From Pseudobdellovibrio exovorus JSS (GTDB taxonomy: Bacteria > Bdellovibrionota > Bdellovibrionia > Bdellovibrionales > Bdellovibrionaceae), in assembly GCF_000348725.1 (NCBI RefSeq), contig NC_020813.1, positions 1,240,001 through 1,304,000 of the forward strand: DNA of 64,000 bases, written 5' to 3'. Of this stretch, positions 51,118 to 60,767 are shown one piece after another. The notes beneath the pieces were generated by a model, which searched no databases, was not told the origin of the DNA, and saw nothing but the letters and a program-made list of their open reading frames with translations. How positions within the stretch are numbered: the first letter of the stretch is position 1; every line of letters starts with the position of its first letter. The position numbers were made by a program, and so were the translations under genes.

Positions 51118-51788
51118 TGCGAGCCGCAGCGCTCTTCCAATTGCTATTCCTATTTACTTTTTCAAAAATTTGGGCGCAGTCGACTATTCAGGTTCCTGAG
51201 GATTGTCTTGCTCGCGACGTGAGCCCCTGTCTTATAAGAACCTCTGATCAGGTATATCGTACTCATCATCGTGGAATTGCGATGAGCATTCCCTCTCAGA
51301 GTATTGTAAGGGTCTCATGGACTGAAAACTCGTATGATATCATAGTCTTGGATGGACGATTGCAAGTGGATATTCAACCTTCGCGTGCGACAGTGGTCAG
51401 GTTTAACGGATTGGAGTTGCCAGATCGTCGGTATATGTTGCGTCGCCATTATGATCAGCTTCTTGTGTTGTCTTTGCAAAAGTTTGTTTTAAATGTGCAC
51501 AAGGTAGCCGAAGGGGGACTTTCGGATTTCGTTTCTTTTAAAGGCGACTTTGTTAACAAAAAGGACTTCGTTGATTTTACTCGTCACTTTTTTGATGAAG
51601 GCCACGAGTATAGACGATTTTTAACGTCGTATTCGCCTAAGTGGAGGGCGGAGTTCAAAAGACAAAACAGCATTCAAACTAAGGTCCTGACAAGATCTAT
51701 AGCTTCTACTCCTGAAGATTTTGACCGCGAAAGTGAAGAGTCAAAAAAAGTCCGAGAACAGTTTTTTTACAGGACATTTCATCGTTAA
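51117..51788 (+). CDS. Secreted protein of unknown function
   Basis: A 223-residue protein with a signal peptide (1-20, cleavage after Ile-Trp-Ala) and a beta-rich mature region with a two-Cys loop (C29 and C37) near its start. Residues about 53-135 resemble a FecR-type or similar beta-helix layout, but no motif is decisive. It is translationally coupled with the preceding membrane-anchored protein, suggesting joint action in the envelope. Confidence 0.55.
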   Translation: MRAAALFQLLFLFTFSKIWAQSTIQVPEDCLARDVSPCLIRTSDQVYRTHHRGIAMSIPSQSIVRVSWTENSYDIIVLDGRLQVDIQPSRATVVRFNGLELPDRRYMLRRHYDQLLVLSLQKFVLNVHKVAEGGLSDFVSFKGDFVNKKDFVDFTRHFFDEGHEYRRFLTSYSPKWRAEFKRQNSIQTKVLTRSIASTPEDFDRESEESKKVREQFFYRTFHR

Positions 51789-51805
51789 AGACCTAAGCTA
51801 AATAA

Positions 51806-53299
51806 ATGTTAGCAACTAGAAGAGCCAAAATCGTGGCGACCATTGGCCCAGCCACTCGTGATCCAGATAACTTAAAAAAAGCAATTGAAGCCGGAATGAA
51901 TGTGGCTAGGTTGAATTTCAGTCATGGTCATCATGCTGAGCATTTGGATGTGATTCAGAACTTACGCCGAATTTCTAAAGAGCTTAAAGCCCCAGTGACG
52001 ATTTTGCAGGATCTACAAGGACCAAAAGTTCGTGTCGGCTTATTTGAAAAAGGCTCTATCGTTTTAAAACCCCGTGAAGTGGTCACAGTGACGATCGAAG
52101 ATGTTCTAGGTCGTGAAGGATTGATTCCCAGTGATTTCAAAGAGCTGTGCAAAGCTTGTAAAGAGGGAACGCAGATTCTTTTGGATGATGGTTTGATTGA
52201 GCTTAAAGTTCTAAGTGTGCAAGATACAGAACTTAAAGCCGAAGTCATTTATGGCGGAATTCTTAAAAATCGCAAGGGAATGAATTTGCCCGGAGTTCCA
52301 TTGCCAGTGGACGCGATGACAACTAAAGATAAAGAAGACTTAGAATTCGGTTTAAAGAATTCAGTGGATTATATTGCATTGAGTTTTGTGCGTTATGGGA
52401 AAGATATTCGTATATTACGTGAATTGATTGAAAAAGCAGGTTCTCAGGCCAAAATTGTCGCCAAGATCGAAATGTTGGAAGCTTTAGATAATCTGGAAGA
52501 GATTGTCAGACTCAGCGATGTGGTGATGGTGGCGCGCGGGGACTTAGCTGTAGAAATCGGACAAAGTCGTTTACCTAGTTCGCAAAAAAGAATTATTAAT
52601 TTGTGTAATCAATTAGGGAAACCTGTGATCACAGCGACTCAGATGCTGGATTCAATGGTTGAAAATCCGCGCCCGACGCGTGCCGAGATCACCGACGTGG
52701 CTAACGCAGTCCTAGATGGTACAGATGCCCTGATGCTGTCGGCAGAGTCTGCCAGTGGTAAACATCCTTTCCGTGCGATTCGTACTATGCACGAAATCAT
52801 TGTGGAAGTGGAAAAAAATGAAGACTCTTACTACAAAATTTCTTTGGACAATGAACTCTTAAGTACCCCTGGAGCTATTGCGGCCAGTTCGGCGCTGTCC
52901 GCTTTGAAATTGAATGCATCGGCCATTGTGTGCTTAACGACATCGGGAAGAACGGCTCAGATCATTGCGGGTTTCCGTCCCAAGGCACAAATCGTGGCCA
53001 TGACCACCGAGACAGATGTTTTAAATAGATTAGAGATCACATGGGGCTTGCAGACACTTCAAATCCGTCCCTATGAAACGCTTAAAGATGTTCTTAATCA
53101 GATGGAAAAACATTTAATTGAAAATGGCTTAGCAAAAACGGGTGATCGAATTATTTTAACTTTGGGTCAACCGATTGCAGATCATGGAAAGACAAATGCG
53201 CTCCATGTCCACGTATTGGGCGGGGAAGAATATAAAAAATCTTTGTCAGGTGATTTGCCGCTGAGATTTAAATCTCTCAGCGACATTGATGTTTCTTAA
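51806..53299 (+). CDS. pyk: Pyruvate kinase
   Basis: The 497-residue enzyme shows KIVATIGPATRD at 8-19, the metal/phosphoenolpyruvate motifs MVARGDLAVEIG near 245-256 and the signature ITATQMLDSMVENPRPTRAE, with a full C-terminal regulatory domain. It makes pyruvate and ATP from PEP. Its stop overlaps by four bases the convergent scoB stop. With ppc in the same window, PEP can go either to pyruvate or to oxaloacetate. Confidence 0.97.
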   Translation: MLATRRAKIVATIGPATRDPDNLKKAIEAGMNVARLNFSHGHHAEHLDVIQNLRRISKELKAPVTILQDLQGPKVRVGLFEKGSIVLKPREVVTVTIEDVLGREGLIPSDFKELCKACKEGTQILLDDGLIELKVLSVQDTELKAEVIYGGILKNRKGMNLPGVPLPVDAMTTKDKEDLEFGLKNSVDYIALSFVRYGKDIRILRELIEKAGSQAKIVAKIEMLEALDNLEEIVRLSDVVMVARGDLAVEIGQSRLPSSQKRIINLCNQLGKPVITATQMLDSMVENPRPTRAEITDVANAVLDGTDALMLSAESASGKHPFRAIRTMHEIIVEVEKNEDSYYKISLDNELLSTPGAIAASSALSALKLNASAIVCLTTSGRTAQIIAGFRPKAQIVAMTTETDVLNRLEITWGLQTLQIRPYETLKDVLNQMEKHLIENGLAKTGDRIILTLGQPIADHGKTNALHVHVLGGEEYKKSLSGDLPLRFKSLSDIDVS

Positions 53300-53952
53300 A
53301 CAGTCATAGCTTTGCACTCAGGGTGAAGAGTCATCTTCCCCTCAGTGGCTTTTAGAACCTGTTCGGCCGTCATATCAGGAGCGTACTCAAGTAAGACGAA
53401 GCCTTTATCTGTGACTTCAATGACTCCAAAGTCAGACACGATTTTGCGAATGCATTTAACTCCTGTTAAAGGAAGAGTGCATTTCGTTCTTAGCTTTGAA
53501 TTTCCATCTTTATCTGTGTGTTGCATAGCTACGATCACGTTACGCGCACCAGCTACGAGGTCCATCGCTCCGCCCATACCCTTGACCATTTTTCCTGGAA
53601 CCATCCAGTTGGCAATAGAGCCTTCTTCGTCGACTTCCATCGCTCCTAAAACAGTTAAATCAATATGACCACCGCGGATCATCGCAAAACTATCCGCAGA
53701 GCTAAAGAAGCTAGCTCCTTTGGCTGTGGTGATGGTCTGTTTTCCAGCATTGATTAAGTCCGCATCTTCAGAACCTTCAACTGGGAATGGTCCCATGCCT
53801 AAGAGGCCATTTTCACTTTGCAGCATGACGGTTTTGTCTGCAGGGATGTAATTCGCAACTAAAGTGGGAATTCCAATGCCTAGATTGACGGTGTAACCAT
53901 CTTGGACTTCTTGAGCAATTCTTTTTGCAATTTGTTCGCGTGTTAATGGCAT
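53296..53952 (-). CDS. scoB: 3-oxoacid CoA-transferase subunit B
   Basis: The 218-residue protein matches the beta subunit of CoA transferases, with the active-site Glu E47 in QSENGLLGMGP and the GGHIDLTVLGAMEVD segment near 115-129. It forms a heterodimer with the A subunit encoded just upstream and moves CoA between succinyl-CoA and acetoacetate. The start at 53952 is fixed by AGAAGAAGG eight bases before it and by the stop of scoA at 53954. Confidence 0.93.
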   Translation of the reverse strand: MPLTREQIAKRIAQEVQDGYTVNLGIGIPTLVANYIPADKTVMLQSENGLLGMGPFPVEGSEDADLINAGKQTITTAKGASFFSSADSFAMIRGGHIDLTVLGAMEVDEEGSIANWMVPGKMVKGMGGAMDLVAGARNVIVAMQHTDKDGNSKLRTKCTLPLTGVKCIRKIVSDFGVIEVTDKGFVLLEYAPDMTAEQVLKATEGKMTLHPECKAMTV

Positions 53953-53953
53953 T

Positions 53954-54655
53954 TTATACCTTCTTCTGAACAGTACGTTGTTCAATACGTTTTTCGTAGT
54001 CTTTCCCAACAAAAATTCTTTGAACAAAAACACCCGGAGTATGAATTTGGTCGGGATCAAGTTCTCCGACCTCAACCAATTCCTCTACTTCGGCCACTGT
54101 GATCTTTCCGGCTGTGGCAATCATGGGATTAAAATTACGTGCCGTTTTGCGATAAATTAAATTTCCAAATTTATCGCCTTTCCATGCCTTTACGAAAGCA
54201 AAGTCTCCGACAATTCCTTTTTCAAGAATGTAGTCACGTCCATCAAAGTTACGAACTTCTTTGCCTTCGGCGATTTTAGTGCCCACTCCAGTTGGTGTAT
54301 AAAATCCAGGAATACCAGCTCCGCCAGCGCGCAGTCTTTCGGCTAAAGTTCCCTGAGGGCAGAACTCTAGTTCTAATTCACCTGACATAAACTGTTTTTC
54401 AAAAGTGGCATTTTCGCCTACATAGCTGGAAAGCATTTTCTTAATTTGACGAGTTTGCAAAAGTAAACCTAAGCCGAAGTCGTCTACGCCTGCATTATTA
54501 GAAACGCAGGTCAGTCCTTTGACTCCAGAGTCTTTCAAAGCTGTAATACAATTTTCAGGAATTCCGCAAAGACCAAAACCACCTACAAGAAGTGTCATGT
54601 TGTCTTTGACGCCTGCAATAGCAGACTTGGCATCTTGATAAACTTTATTCGACAT
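53954..54655 (-). CDS. scoA: 3-oxoacid CoA-transferase subunit A
   Basis: The 233-residue alpha subunit shows [11 protein letters not shown] near 25-35, [13 protein letters not shown] near 51-63 and [13 protein letters not shown] near 111-123. The ATG at 54655 lies two bases past the thiolase stop and one base separates scoA from scoB, so thiolase, scoA and scoB are one operon. The longer frame from 54706 would overlap the thiolase gene and is rejected. Confidence 0.94.
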   Translation of the reverse strand: MSNKVYQDAKSAIAGVKDNMTLLVGGFGLCGIPENCITALKDSGVKGLTCVSNNAGVDDFGLGLLLQTRQIKKMLSSYVGENATFEKQFMSGELELEFCPQGTLAERLRAGGAGIPGFYTPTGVGTKIAEGKEVRNFDGRDYILEKGIVGDFAFVKAWKGDKFGNLIYRKTARNFNPMIATAGKITVAEVEELVEVGELDPDQIHTPGVFVQRIFVGKDYEKRIEQRTVQKKV

Positions 54656-54657
54656 AT

Positions 54658-55833
54658 CTAGTTTCTTTCTACGATTAAAGAAACGGCCTCGCCGCCACCG
54701 ATACAAAGAGTAGCTAGACCGCGTTTTAAGTTATTTGTATGAAGTGAGTGAACCAGAGTTGTTAAAATACGCGCTCCTGATGCTCCGATAGGATGACCAA
54801 TCGCAATTGCTCCACCATGAATATTTGTTTTTTCAGCGGGAATTTCTAAGCTTTTTTGTGCGGCCATTGTGACATTGGCAAAAGCTTCATTGATTTCGAA
54901 ATGGTCAATATCCCCAACGCTTAAATTAGCTAGCTCTAAAGACTTTTTGATAGCACCAACAGGTGCTGTTGTGAAGTATTGAGGTTCCTGAGCAAATGTC
55001 GCATAAGAGACAATCGTCGCAAGAGGCTTTAAACCTCTTTTTTTAGCTTCTGTTTCGCTCATTAAAACTAAAGCGGCTGCGCCATCATTAAGTTTAGAGG
55101 CATTGGCTGCTGTGATCGTTCCTTCTTTTTCAAAAGCAGGGCGTAGCTGTGGCATTTTGTCGAACATAGCTTTTCCCGGTTCTTCATCAGTATCAACAGT
55201 GACAGTTCCTTTTTTTGTTTCAATGTTCACTGGACAGATTTCATTTTTAAAACGTCCTTCAGCAATAGCTTTCTGAGCTTTTTTATAAGAATCAATAGCA
55301 AAAGCATCTTGAGCTTCGCGAGTGAATTCAAAATCACGTGAGCACACTTCCGCGGCATTACCCATGTGGAAGTTGTTGTAAGGGTCCCAAAGACCATCTT
55401 TGATCATCGAATCTACAATAGATTGAGATCCCATGCGGTAACCTGTGCGTGAGTTTTCTAAAAGGTGAGGAGATAAAGTCATATTTTCTTGCCCACCAGC
55501 AACGACAACTTTTGAAGTGCCAAGACGAATGCTGTCTGCACCCAACATAACGGCTTTCAATCCTGAACCACAAACTTTGTTGATGGTTAAGCAAGGAGTA
55601 GAATTTGAAACACCTGCGTAGATAGCCGCTTGTCGAGCGGGAGCTTGTCCAACACCTGCGGTGAGAACTTCACCCATAATCACTTCGCTAACATCTGTGG
55701 TCGCGACATTTACTTTTTCTAATGCGGCTTTGATGGCAATGGCTCCTAAGCGAGGTGCTGCTAATCCAGCGAAAGCTCCTTGAAAGCTAGCGACCGGTGT
55801 ACGAACTGCTGAAACAATAACTACCTTTTCCAT
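54658..55833 (-). CDS. Acetyl-CoA acetyltransferase (thiolase)
   Basis: The 391-residue thiolase has the acyl-accepting Cys C88 in NKVCGSGLK, the catalytic His in [14 protein letters not shown] near 341-354, and the second catalytic Cys in LCIGGGEA near 376-383. It interconverts two acetyl-CoA with acetoacetyl-CoA. Operon with scoA-scoB shows the use of acetoacetate or ketogenic amino acids as carbon, or its reverse. GGAGACC precedes the ATG. Confidence 0.95.
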   Translation of the reverse strand: MEKVVIVSAVRTPVASFQGAFAGLAAPRLGAIAIKAALEKVNVATTDVSEVIMGEVLTAGVGQAPARQAAIYAGVSNSTPCLTINKVCGSGLKAVMLGADSIRLGTSKVVVAGGQENMTLSPHLLENSRTGYRMGSQSIVDSMIKDGLWDPYNNFHMGNAAEVCSRDFEFTREAQDAFAIDSYKKAQKAIAEGRFKNEICPVNIETKKGTVTVDTDEEPGKAMFDKMPQLRPAFEKEGTITAANASKLNDGAAALVLMSETEAKKRGLKPLATIVSYATFAQEPQYFTTAPVGAIKKSLELANLSVGDIDHFEINEAFANVTMAAQKSLEIPAEKTNIHGGAIAIGHPIGASGARILTTLVHSLHTNNLKRGLATLCIGGGEAVSLIVERN

Positions 55834-55931
55834 GGGGTCTCCTTATCAGTTGAATGTGAGGTTTAAGCCAAGGAACTTTAGCACTTATAAAAGCTGTTGA
55901 CTATTGTCTTGGAATCCCACAATGGTGATTT

Positions 55932-56780
55932 ATGGCAAAAACAAAATCATCAGCAAAAGCGTCTAAAAATAAAGCAAAACCGGCTAAGCCAGCAAAAACT
56001 GCTAAAAAAGCAGATAAAAAAGTGGCAAAAAAGCCTGTTGTTAAAGCAAAGCCTAAGGTAGAAAAAGCACCTCCTGCGGCAGCTGCTAAGAAAAAGGCTG
56101 CGGAAAAAGAAAAGGCTGTTGCTAAACCATCAAAGGTTGAAGTTAAAAATAACGCAAAAGCTAAATCTACTGTTGATGAGAAAGCCACACAAAAGCCGAC
56201 TAAGGCAGACGCCAAGCTTAAAACTAAGGCTAAAAAAACCGATAAAAAAAATGAAGATATTGATGATGATCTTATCGGTGAAGACTTTGGTGACAGCGAA
56301 ATTGCTGAATACGAAGAGGACTTAAGAGCAGTAGAAGACGATGAAGATGATGCCTCTTTAGAACTTTCTGACGAAGAGGAAGAAGACGATAAAAAAGATG
56401 AAGAAGTTTATTTAACTGATTCAGAAGGTCGTCGTCTTTGTAAAGTTCGTGACTGCGATCAAGTAGCCAACGTGGACACTTATTGCCGTTATCACTACTT
56501 ACTTCTTTGGAAGAAAATCCAAATTCGTAAAAATATTTTGAATGATGGTAAATTAGAAAAGTATTTGGAAGATTTAACATCTCGTTATCCAGATAAATTC
56601 TTAGAAGTGATCAAAAAAGATTTAAAAACAGAAAAAGATTTCTTGTCTGTTATCCAAGAGATGGAGTTAGACGAGAACGTTCTGAATGAAATCGAAAATG
56701 AAGAAGAAGTGCAATCATTCGCCGACGAGATCCGTGGAATCGGAGAAGCTCCGAGTCTAGACGACGACGGCGACTACTAG
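55932..56780 (+). CDS. Lys-rich/acidic protein with a zinc-knuckle-like C-terminal domain
   Basis: The 282-residue protein has three parts. Residues 1-112 are Lys/Ala-rich, with histone-H1-like or AlgP-like repeats (AKK, PAK). Residues about 113-155 are strongly acidic. Residues about 165-282 contain C-x4-C-x8-C-x3-H, the pattern of a small zinc knuckle, followed by a helical region and a further acidic tail. The basic arm suggests nucleic-acid binding, possibly masked by the acidic part. No known family is recognised. A TTGACT-like -35 lies upstream. Confidence 0.6.
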   Translation: MAKTKSSAKASKNKAKPAKPAKTAKKADKKVAKKPVVKAKPKVEKAPPAAAAKKKAAEKEKAVAKPSKVEVKNNAKAKSTVDEKATQKPTKADAKLKTKAKKTDKKNEDIDDDLIGEDFGDSEIAEYEEDLRAVEDDEDDASLELSDEEEEDDKKDEEVYLTDSEGRRLCKVRDCDQVANVDTYCRYHYLLLWKKIQIRKNILNDGKLEKYLEDLTSRYPDKFLEVIKKDLKTEKDFLSVIQEMELDENVLNEIENEEEVQSFADEIRGIGEAPSLDDDGDY

Positions 56781-56791
56781 AATTGTATTGG

Positions 56792-57325
56792 CTATTTGCC
56801 GGCAATAGGAACGGTCATTTTAACTTTGACCTCATCCTTGACGCCGGCCCCTTTGAAGCTGACATCTTTCACGTTAAATTCACTTAAGATAATTGAAAAG
56901 TTAGCAATTAAATTTGATCCCTGAATAGAGTAAGTACCTCGGACAACTTTTTCGATGCCATTGAACTTTATCTTGGCGATACCCTTTCCACCTTTACCTA
57001 AACTCTGGAGCACTTCGATATTTGGGTGTTGTTCGGCATTTACATATTTTAAAGCATGTTTGTCGCGTAAAGACATACCTGTTTTGAGTGAAGACCATGG
57101 AATGTTAAAACGATCAGCGGTGTATGAGTCTCCGTTGACTTTTGCCTGAGCTGAAAAATCTTTAATTTCGGCGACAAAGTCTCCAACGGGACTGACCGAG
57201 ACCGATGCTTCTAGCTCTGCAGCCTTTGCAGAAAACGACAGCAGTGTGAAAAGCAATAAAGAAGACACCCATTTAGTTGCAGTAATAGTTGTAGTATTAG
57301 TTTTGATAAGATTTTGTATAGACAT
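56792..57325 (-). CDS. YceI-family periplasmic protein
   Basis: The 177-residue protein has a signal peptide ending near residue 35 and a YceI-type lipocalin-like domain, including the GMSLRDKHALKYVNAEQHPNI-like segment near 82-102. YceI proteins bind isoprenoid-like lipids. The start at 57325 is chosen because GGGGGGAAC precedes it; it lies inside the upstream lipoprotein gene, overlapping by 29 bases. Last gene of the secreted haem/DUF1501 operon. Confidence 0.8.
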   Translation of the reverse strand: MSIQNLIKTNTTTITATKWVSSLLLFTLLSFSAKAAELEASVSVSPVGDFVAEIKDFSAQAKVNGDSYTADRFNIPWSSLKTGMSLRDKHALKYVNAEQHPNIEVLQSLGKGGKGIAKIKFNGIEKVVRGTYSIQGSNLIANFSIILSEFNVKDVSFKGAGVKDEVKVKMTVPIAGK

Positions 57326-57767
57326 GCCAGTTCCCCCCAGGTCGACGTACTTTGATGACCGCATCACCGATGACGGTTTGTTTTGAAAGTAAACACGTTT
57401 CTTGAAATAAGGTATCGCCAACAGCTAAAGTGCCGGCTTTAAGCGAGCAAATGGACTGTTTAGAAGTTCCGAAAACCTCCACTTCATATTCGATAATACC
57501 AGTGGAACCATCGGCGTAGGTAGCTAAGCCAAGCAAGTTGTACATACGATTTGGATCATTTGGGATATCTGCATCTGGTACAATCTGCAGTTCAAAATAA
57601 ATTTCAGCTGGCTCTGAATAGCGGTATTCGAAAAAATCCATGGTTTTTTGCACGACAGAGTCTTCAAAAACAGAAGGGTTTTTCGAACAGTTTTGGAAAG
57701 GTAAAAGCAGAGCTAGGGTGGCCAGTAAGAAGAAGGCGAGTTTTCTTTTTTTTATGAGTGTGAACAT
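57297..57767 (-). CDS. Lipoprotein with FQNC lipobox
   Basis: A 156-residue protein with a signal whose end is LLPFQN-C27, an unusual lipobox with Asn before the Cys. The mature part is beta-rich with two further Cys that may pair. No family is recognised. GGAGG lies six bases before the ATG. It sits between the small cytochrome gene and the YceI gene, with the latter's start inside its 3' end. Confidence 0.7.
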   Translation of the reverse strand: MFTLIKKRKLAFFLLATLALLLPFQNCSKNPSVFEDSVVQKTMDFFEYRYSEPAEIYFELQIVPDADIPNDPNRMYNLLGLATYADGSTGIIEYEVEVFGTSKQSICSLKAGTLAVGDTLFQETCLLSKQTVIGDAVIKVRRPGGNWHVYTKSYQN

Positions 57768-57782
57768 CCTCGACCTCCTTTC

Positions 57783-58340
57783 TTAATCCAAGTTATTTAA
57801 GTAGGCACTGATTTCACGAATTTCTTCGTCTGTTAGACGGATACTCTTCATTTGGCCTATGTTAGTTAGGGCTGATTTAAGCTGAGTAAAAGATCTATTG
57901 GGTTTTTCATGGGGATTCTGGTGGCAACTCATACAATGCACGTTGAAGAGGTTCTTTCCTACAGCATACTTGTTACTATTATCAGTTACTGGCTCAATGA
58001 CTCCTGTTGCAGAAAGAGCATTGATGGTGACAGGACCATAGTTAATCCGGTTCATTTGGTCGTTGGCTTTGAAATAGACACTGACTTGAATGTTTGCCGG
58101 TTCTTTACACTTTACAAGAAAGTTGTTTGAAATATGAGGATCGACCATGGCTTTGCAATTGTTTTGTCCCGCTGTTAGTTCAAGATTAAAGATGCTGATG
58201 GGATTTCCTGAGTTATCTTGTAAGCGAAAGGGCATCGTGACGTGGGTTCTTAAACTATTATCACGAAACAGGGGGATGATCTGCTGGGCAGATACCTGCA
58301 AGGATGATAATAGAATAAAAACAAGAACCCAATACTTCAT
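57783..58340 (-). CDS. Small secreted cytochrome c-like protein
   Basis: A 185-residue protein with a signal peptide (1-18) and, after a beta-rich domain (about 25-120), a haem-c motif C-M-S-C-H near 136-140 in a short cytochrome-like C-terminal part ending in IREISAYLNNLD. It should receive or pass electrons in the periplasm. It lies six bases downstream of the FQNC lipoprotein gene and has only a weak ribosome binding site, which suggests coupling. Confidence 0.75.
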   Translation of the reverse strand: MKYWVLVFILLSSLQVSAQQIIPLFRDNSLRTHVTMPFRLQDNSGNPISIFNLELTAGQNNCKAMVDPHISNNFLVKCKEPANIQVSVYFKANDQMNRINYGPVTINALSATGVIEPVTDNSNKYAVGKNLFNVHCMSCHQNPHEKPNRSFTQLKSALTNIGQMKSIRLTDEEIREISAYLNNLD

Positions 58341-58346
58341 AGAGAT

Positions 58347-59099
58347 CTACAAACTTTGCCAGTGATTAGAAACGCATGTGGTGAGTATAGCGGCCTTCCA
58401 GCCATTATCTGTTGCTGGGAATCCTACCAACATTTGTAAGCTTTCGATCAAACGTAATTCCGGTAAAGGTTTATTACGATAAAAAAGACTAAATAATTTA
58501 GCTACATTGTCTGGAGTATTAGCTGCAACAGCTACATTTTGATTCTCTTTTAACTGACTGGCTATGTATTTATATGTCGTCGCATTGGCGACAGATTCTG
58601 CACAGATATTATTTACAAGCGCTTGCTGTAGAACATTGGCAGAAGGCTGAATTGGGGCAGCCAGATTATTTGCTGTATCGCTATTCGCACAAGCAATGGC
58701 ATCCGCATCTACTTTGTTGCCTGCACGGGTCGATTTGAAATTATCGTAGATAGAGCAGGGACCTCCAAAAATGGCTTTCTCGTTTTTAATGCGTTTCATA
58801 GTTGTCAAATTAGCCGCATTCGGTCCAAAGATATCTACAAAAAAAGAATGCAGGGTTAAGCGGTCCATCAAAGATTTAGAAAGCTCAATGGCTTTTTCTT
58901 GTTCTCTTTCCACTTCGGTTCCGTGCATGTAGTCACTGTGAATTTGATCAATGGCTGAAGCTCCACTTAAAGATGAAAAGTTTTCTTCACCTTGAAAACT
59001 TTGACCACAGTTTTGAAATTGAAGAAGCAAAATAATTCCCATGGCTGTAATCGGAAGTGTTTTCGAATATTTTTTATTAATTAACTTATTAAGCAACAT
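58347..59099 (-). CDS. Lipoprotein with FQNC lipobox
   Basis: A 250-residue protein with a signal ending in LLLQFQN-C31-G, followed by a soluble helical domain with several Cys. No enzymatic motif is seen. Its ATG overlaps the 3' end of the upstream DUF1501-like gene by 11 bases, behind GGAGAGG. It is probably the membrane-tethered partner of the Tat-exported and haem proteins of the operon. Confidence 0.7.
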   Translation of the reverse strand: MLLNKLINKKYSKTLPITAMGIILLLQFQNCGQSFQGEENFSSLSGASAIDQIHSDYMHGTEVEREQEKAIELSKSLMDRLTLHSFFVDIFGPNAANLTTMKRIKNEKAIFGGPCSIYDNFKSTRAGNKVDADAIACANSDTANNLAAPIQPSANVLQQALVNNICAESVANATTYKYIASQLKENQNVAVAANTPDNVAKLFSLFYRNKPLPELRLIESLQMLVGFPATDNGWKAAILTTCVSNHWQSL

Positions 59100-60729
59100 T
59101 TTTAGCCTCTCCTAATGTAGGGCCATAGCTTTCCCATGTGCTGCCGTTAGTTTTAAGTACATAGACTCCGTTGTTGGCGACATTTCTGACATTTAGCATA
59201 CCGCAAACTGTTTTTGCGATATCATTGATACGCAATGGAAATTCTTTATTTGTTAATGGGTGAAGCTCAGCGAGTCCCCATGTTCCCGCATAAGCAGTTG
59301 CTGTATCGTGCTTGATATTTCCTACGACTGTCGTCTTTGGAATCATGCCCGAGATAAGTAGTGCAGATCCTCCTAAGAAACCATGATCTGATCCAGAGCC
59401 ATCGGCTTTTGCATTGCGATTGAACTCAGAACCGAATTGAATAACAGTGCGATTAAATAACCCATCTGCTTTCAGGGTTGCAATTAGCTCTTCCGTGCAG
59501 TTCAAAATAGCGCGGTAATAGTAAGTCGTTCCCAGAGTGGCCATCAGTGAACCAATAAAATGCTGATCATTTGTCAGGTTCATTTTATTGCCGTTAGCAT
59601 CGTAAACAAGACCTGTTAAAGCTCCGATATCGGCCGTTAGAACTTGAGTCAAACCTGTCGTTACTAAAATTTCAACTGTTGCGAAAGTGGTAGCCAGATT
59701 GGCTACAGATGTTCCGCTATTAACCATGGCGCGAATATCAGTCATATTGCCCATGAAAATTCCGTCTCCACGGCGAGTACGAGGGTCAGGATTGGATCCG
59801 CTGGCTACCGTTGGAGTTGGAATAGCTTTGTTATCTACGAAAAGAGATGTATTTGCATTTGTAAAAGCCTCTTGTACGAGGTTTAGATATTTGGAATAAG
59901 TGGCTCCCCAGCGATCGGTAAAGGTTTTCACTCCCAGTGTAACTAAGGCATCAGCGCGATCTTTCGCTTCTGCTAAGCCCCGCTGAATAAATTGATTTCG
60001 CTCTGCATAGCGATCGAATTCCGAAAAGGCTTGTTTTACGGCTAATGTATTAGAAGCCGGAGCTCCCGAGAAATAGCTCATGATATTGGCCACTGGATTG
60101 GTCGAGGTCGAGACAGAAAGATTCAGTTCGATAGGGGATAATGCCTTTTCAGCTTTGAAGGCATTAGAGATGCTTCCTGTGGAAACAGCCGGGAAAGGAT
60201 TCCCAGTTTTTTGTGCTAAGACGCCTGCTACAGAAAGTCCACCGATGATAGGGGATTGATTGCGATAGCGACCCAGAGTGTGATTGTTAATTTCAAGATC
60301 GACACCACGAATGAAAGCAGCATTGGATAATGTATGTGTGAATTTCCCACCAGAAGGCTTGCTGCCCCAAACTGGAGGCAACCAGTACTTACTCGTACTA
60401 TCGTACCAAGGTTTATAAGTAACCACCGGACTATTTCCAGAGGCACCAATAAAAGTTCCTAAACCATTATGCGAGAACGAATCAGTATATTTAGAAGCTG
60501 TACCATTCGGGGTTAATGGTAAATCAAATAACCAACGGGGAGGACCACCTGGTAATGAAAAATATAAATAAATACGATCAGAGCCGACGACGTTTGCCAT
60601 GCTGTTGGCATTGGCTTGAGAAGCGATACTTTGCACGACCATTTGAGCTAAAGCGGGAGACATCCCTAAAAGACCTAAGCCTTTAGTGGCATCAAGTAAA
60701 AACTTTCTTCGGCTATTATTACGTGACAT
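59089..60729 (-). CDS. Tat-exported DUF1501-like protein
   Basis: A 546-residue protein with a twin-arginine signal (SRRKFLL, residues 6-12, then a hydrophobic stretch and AlaLeuAla). Near residues 444-475 the pattern QFGSEFNRNAKADGSGSDHG is followed by LISGMI, the metal-site region of DUF1501 (alkaline-phosphatase-like fold). Export by Tat means it folds, possibly with a cofactor, before transport. DUF1501 proteins are often paired with cytochrome-containing secreted proteins, as here. A GGGGGGAACG ribosome binding site precedes the ATG. Substrate unknown. Confidence 0.75.
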   Translation of the reverse strand: MSRNNSRRKFLLDATKGLGLLGMSPALAQMVVQSIASQANANSMANVVGSDRIYLYFSLPGGPPRWLFDLPLTPNGTASKYTDSFSHNGLGTFIGASGNSPVVTYKPWYDSTSKYWLPPVWGSKPSGGKFTHTLSNAAFIRGVDLEINNHTLGRYRNQSPIIGGLSVAGVLAQKTGNPFPAVSTGSISNAFKAEKALSPIELNLSVSTSTNPVANIMSYFSGAPASNTLAVKQAFSEFDRYAERNQFIQRGLAEAKDRADALVTLGVKTFTDRWGATYSKYLNLVQEAFTNANTSLFVDNKAIPTPTVASGSNPDPRTRRGDGIFMGNMTDIRAMVNSGTSVANLATTFATVEILVTTGLTQVLTADIGALTGLVYDANGNKMNLTNDQHFIGSLMATLGTTYYYRAILNCTEELIATLKADGLFNRTVIQFGSEFNRNAKADGSGSDHGFLGGSALLISGMIPKTTVVGNIKHDTATAYAGTWGLAELHPLTNKEFPLRINDIAKTVCGMLNVRNVANNGVYVLKTNGSTWESYGPTLGEAKNVA

Positions 60730-60767
60730 ATACGTTCCCCCCGAAACTTATGTGCTCGTTCTACATC

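Noticed and set aside
53954-54706. Extension of scoA to 54706
   Set aside because: It would overlap the thiolase gene by about 50 bases and lacks family similarity; the ATG at 54655 follows the thiolase stop.
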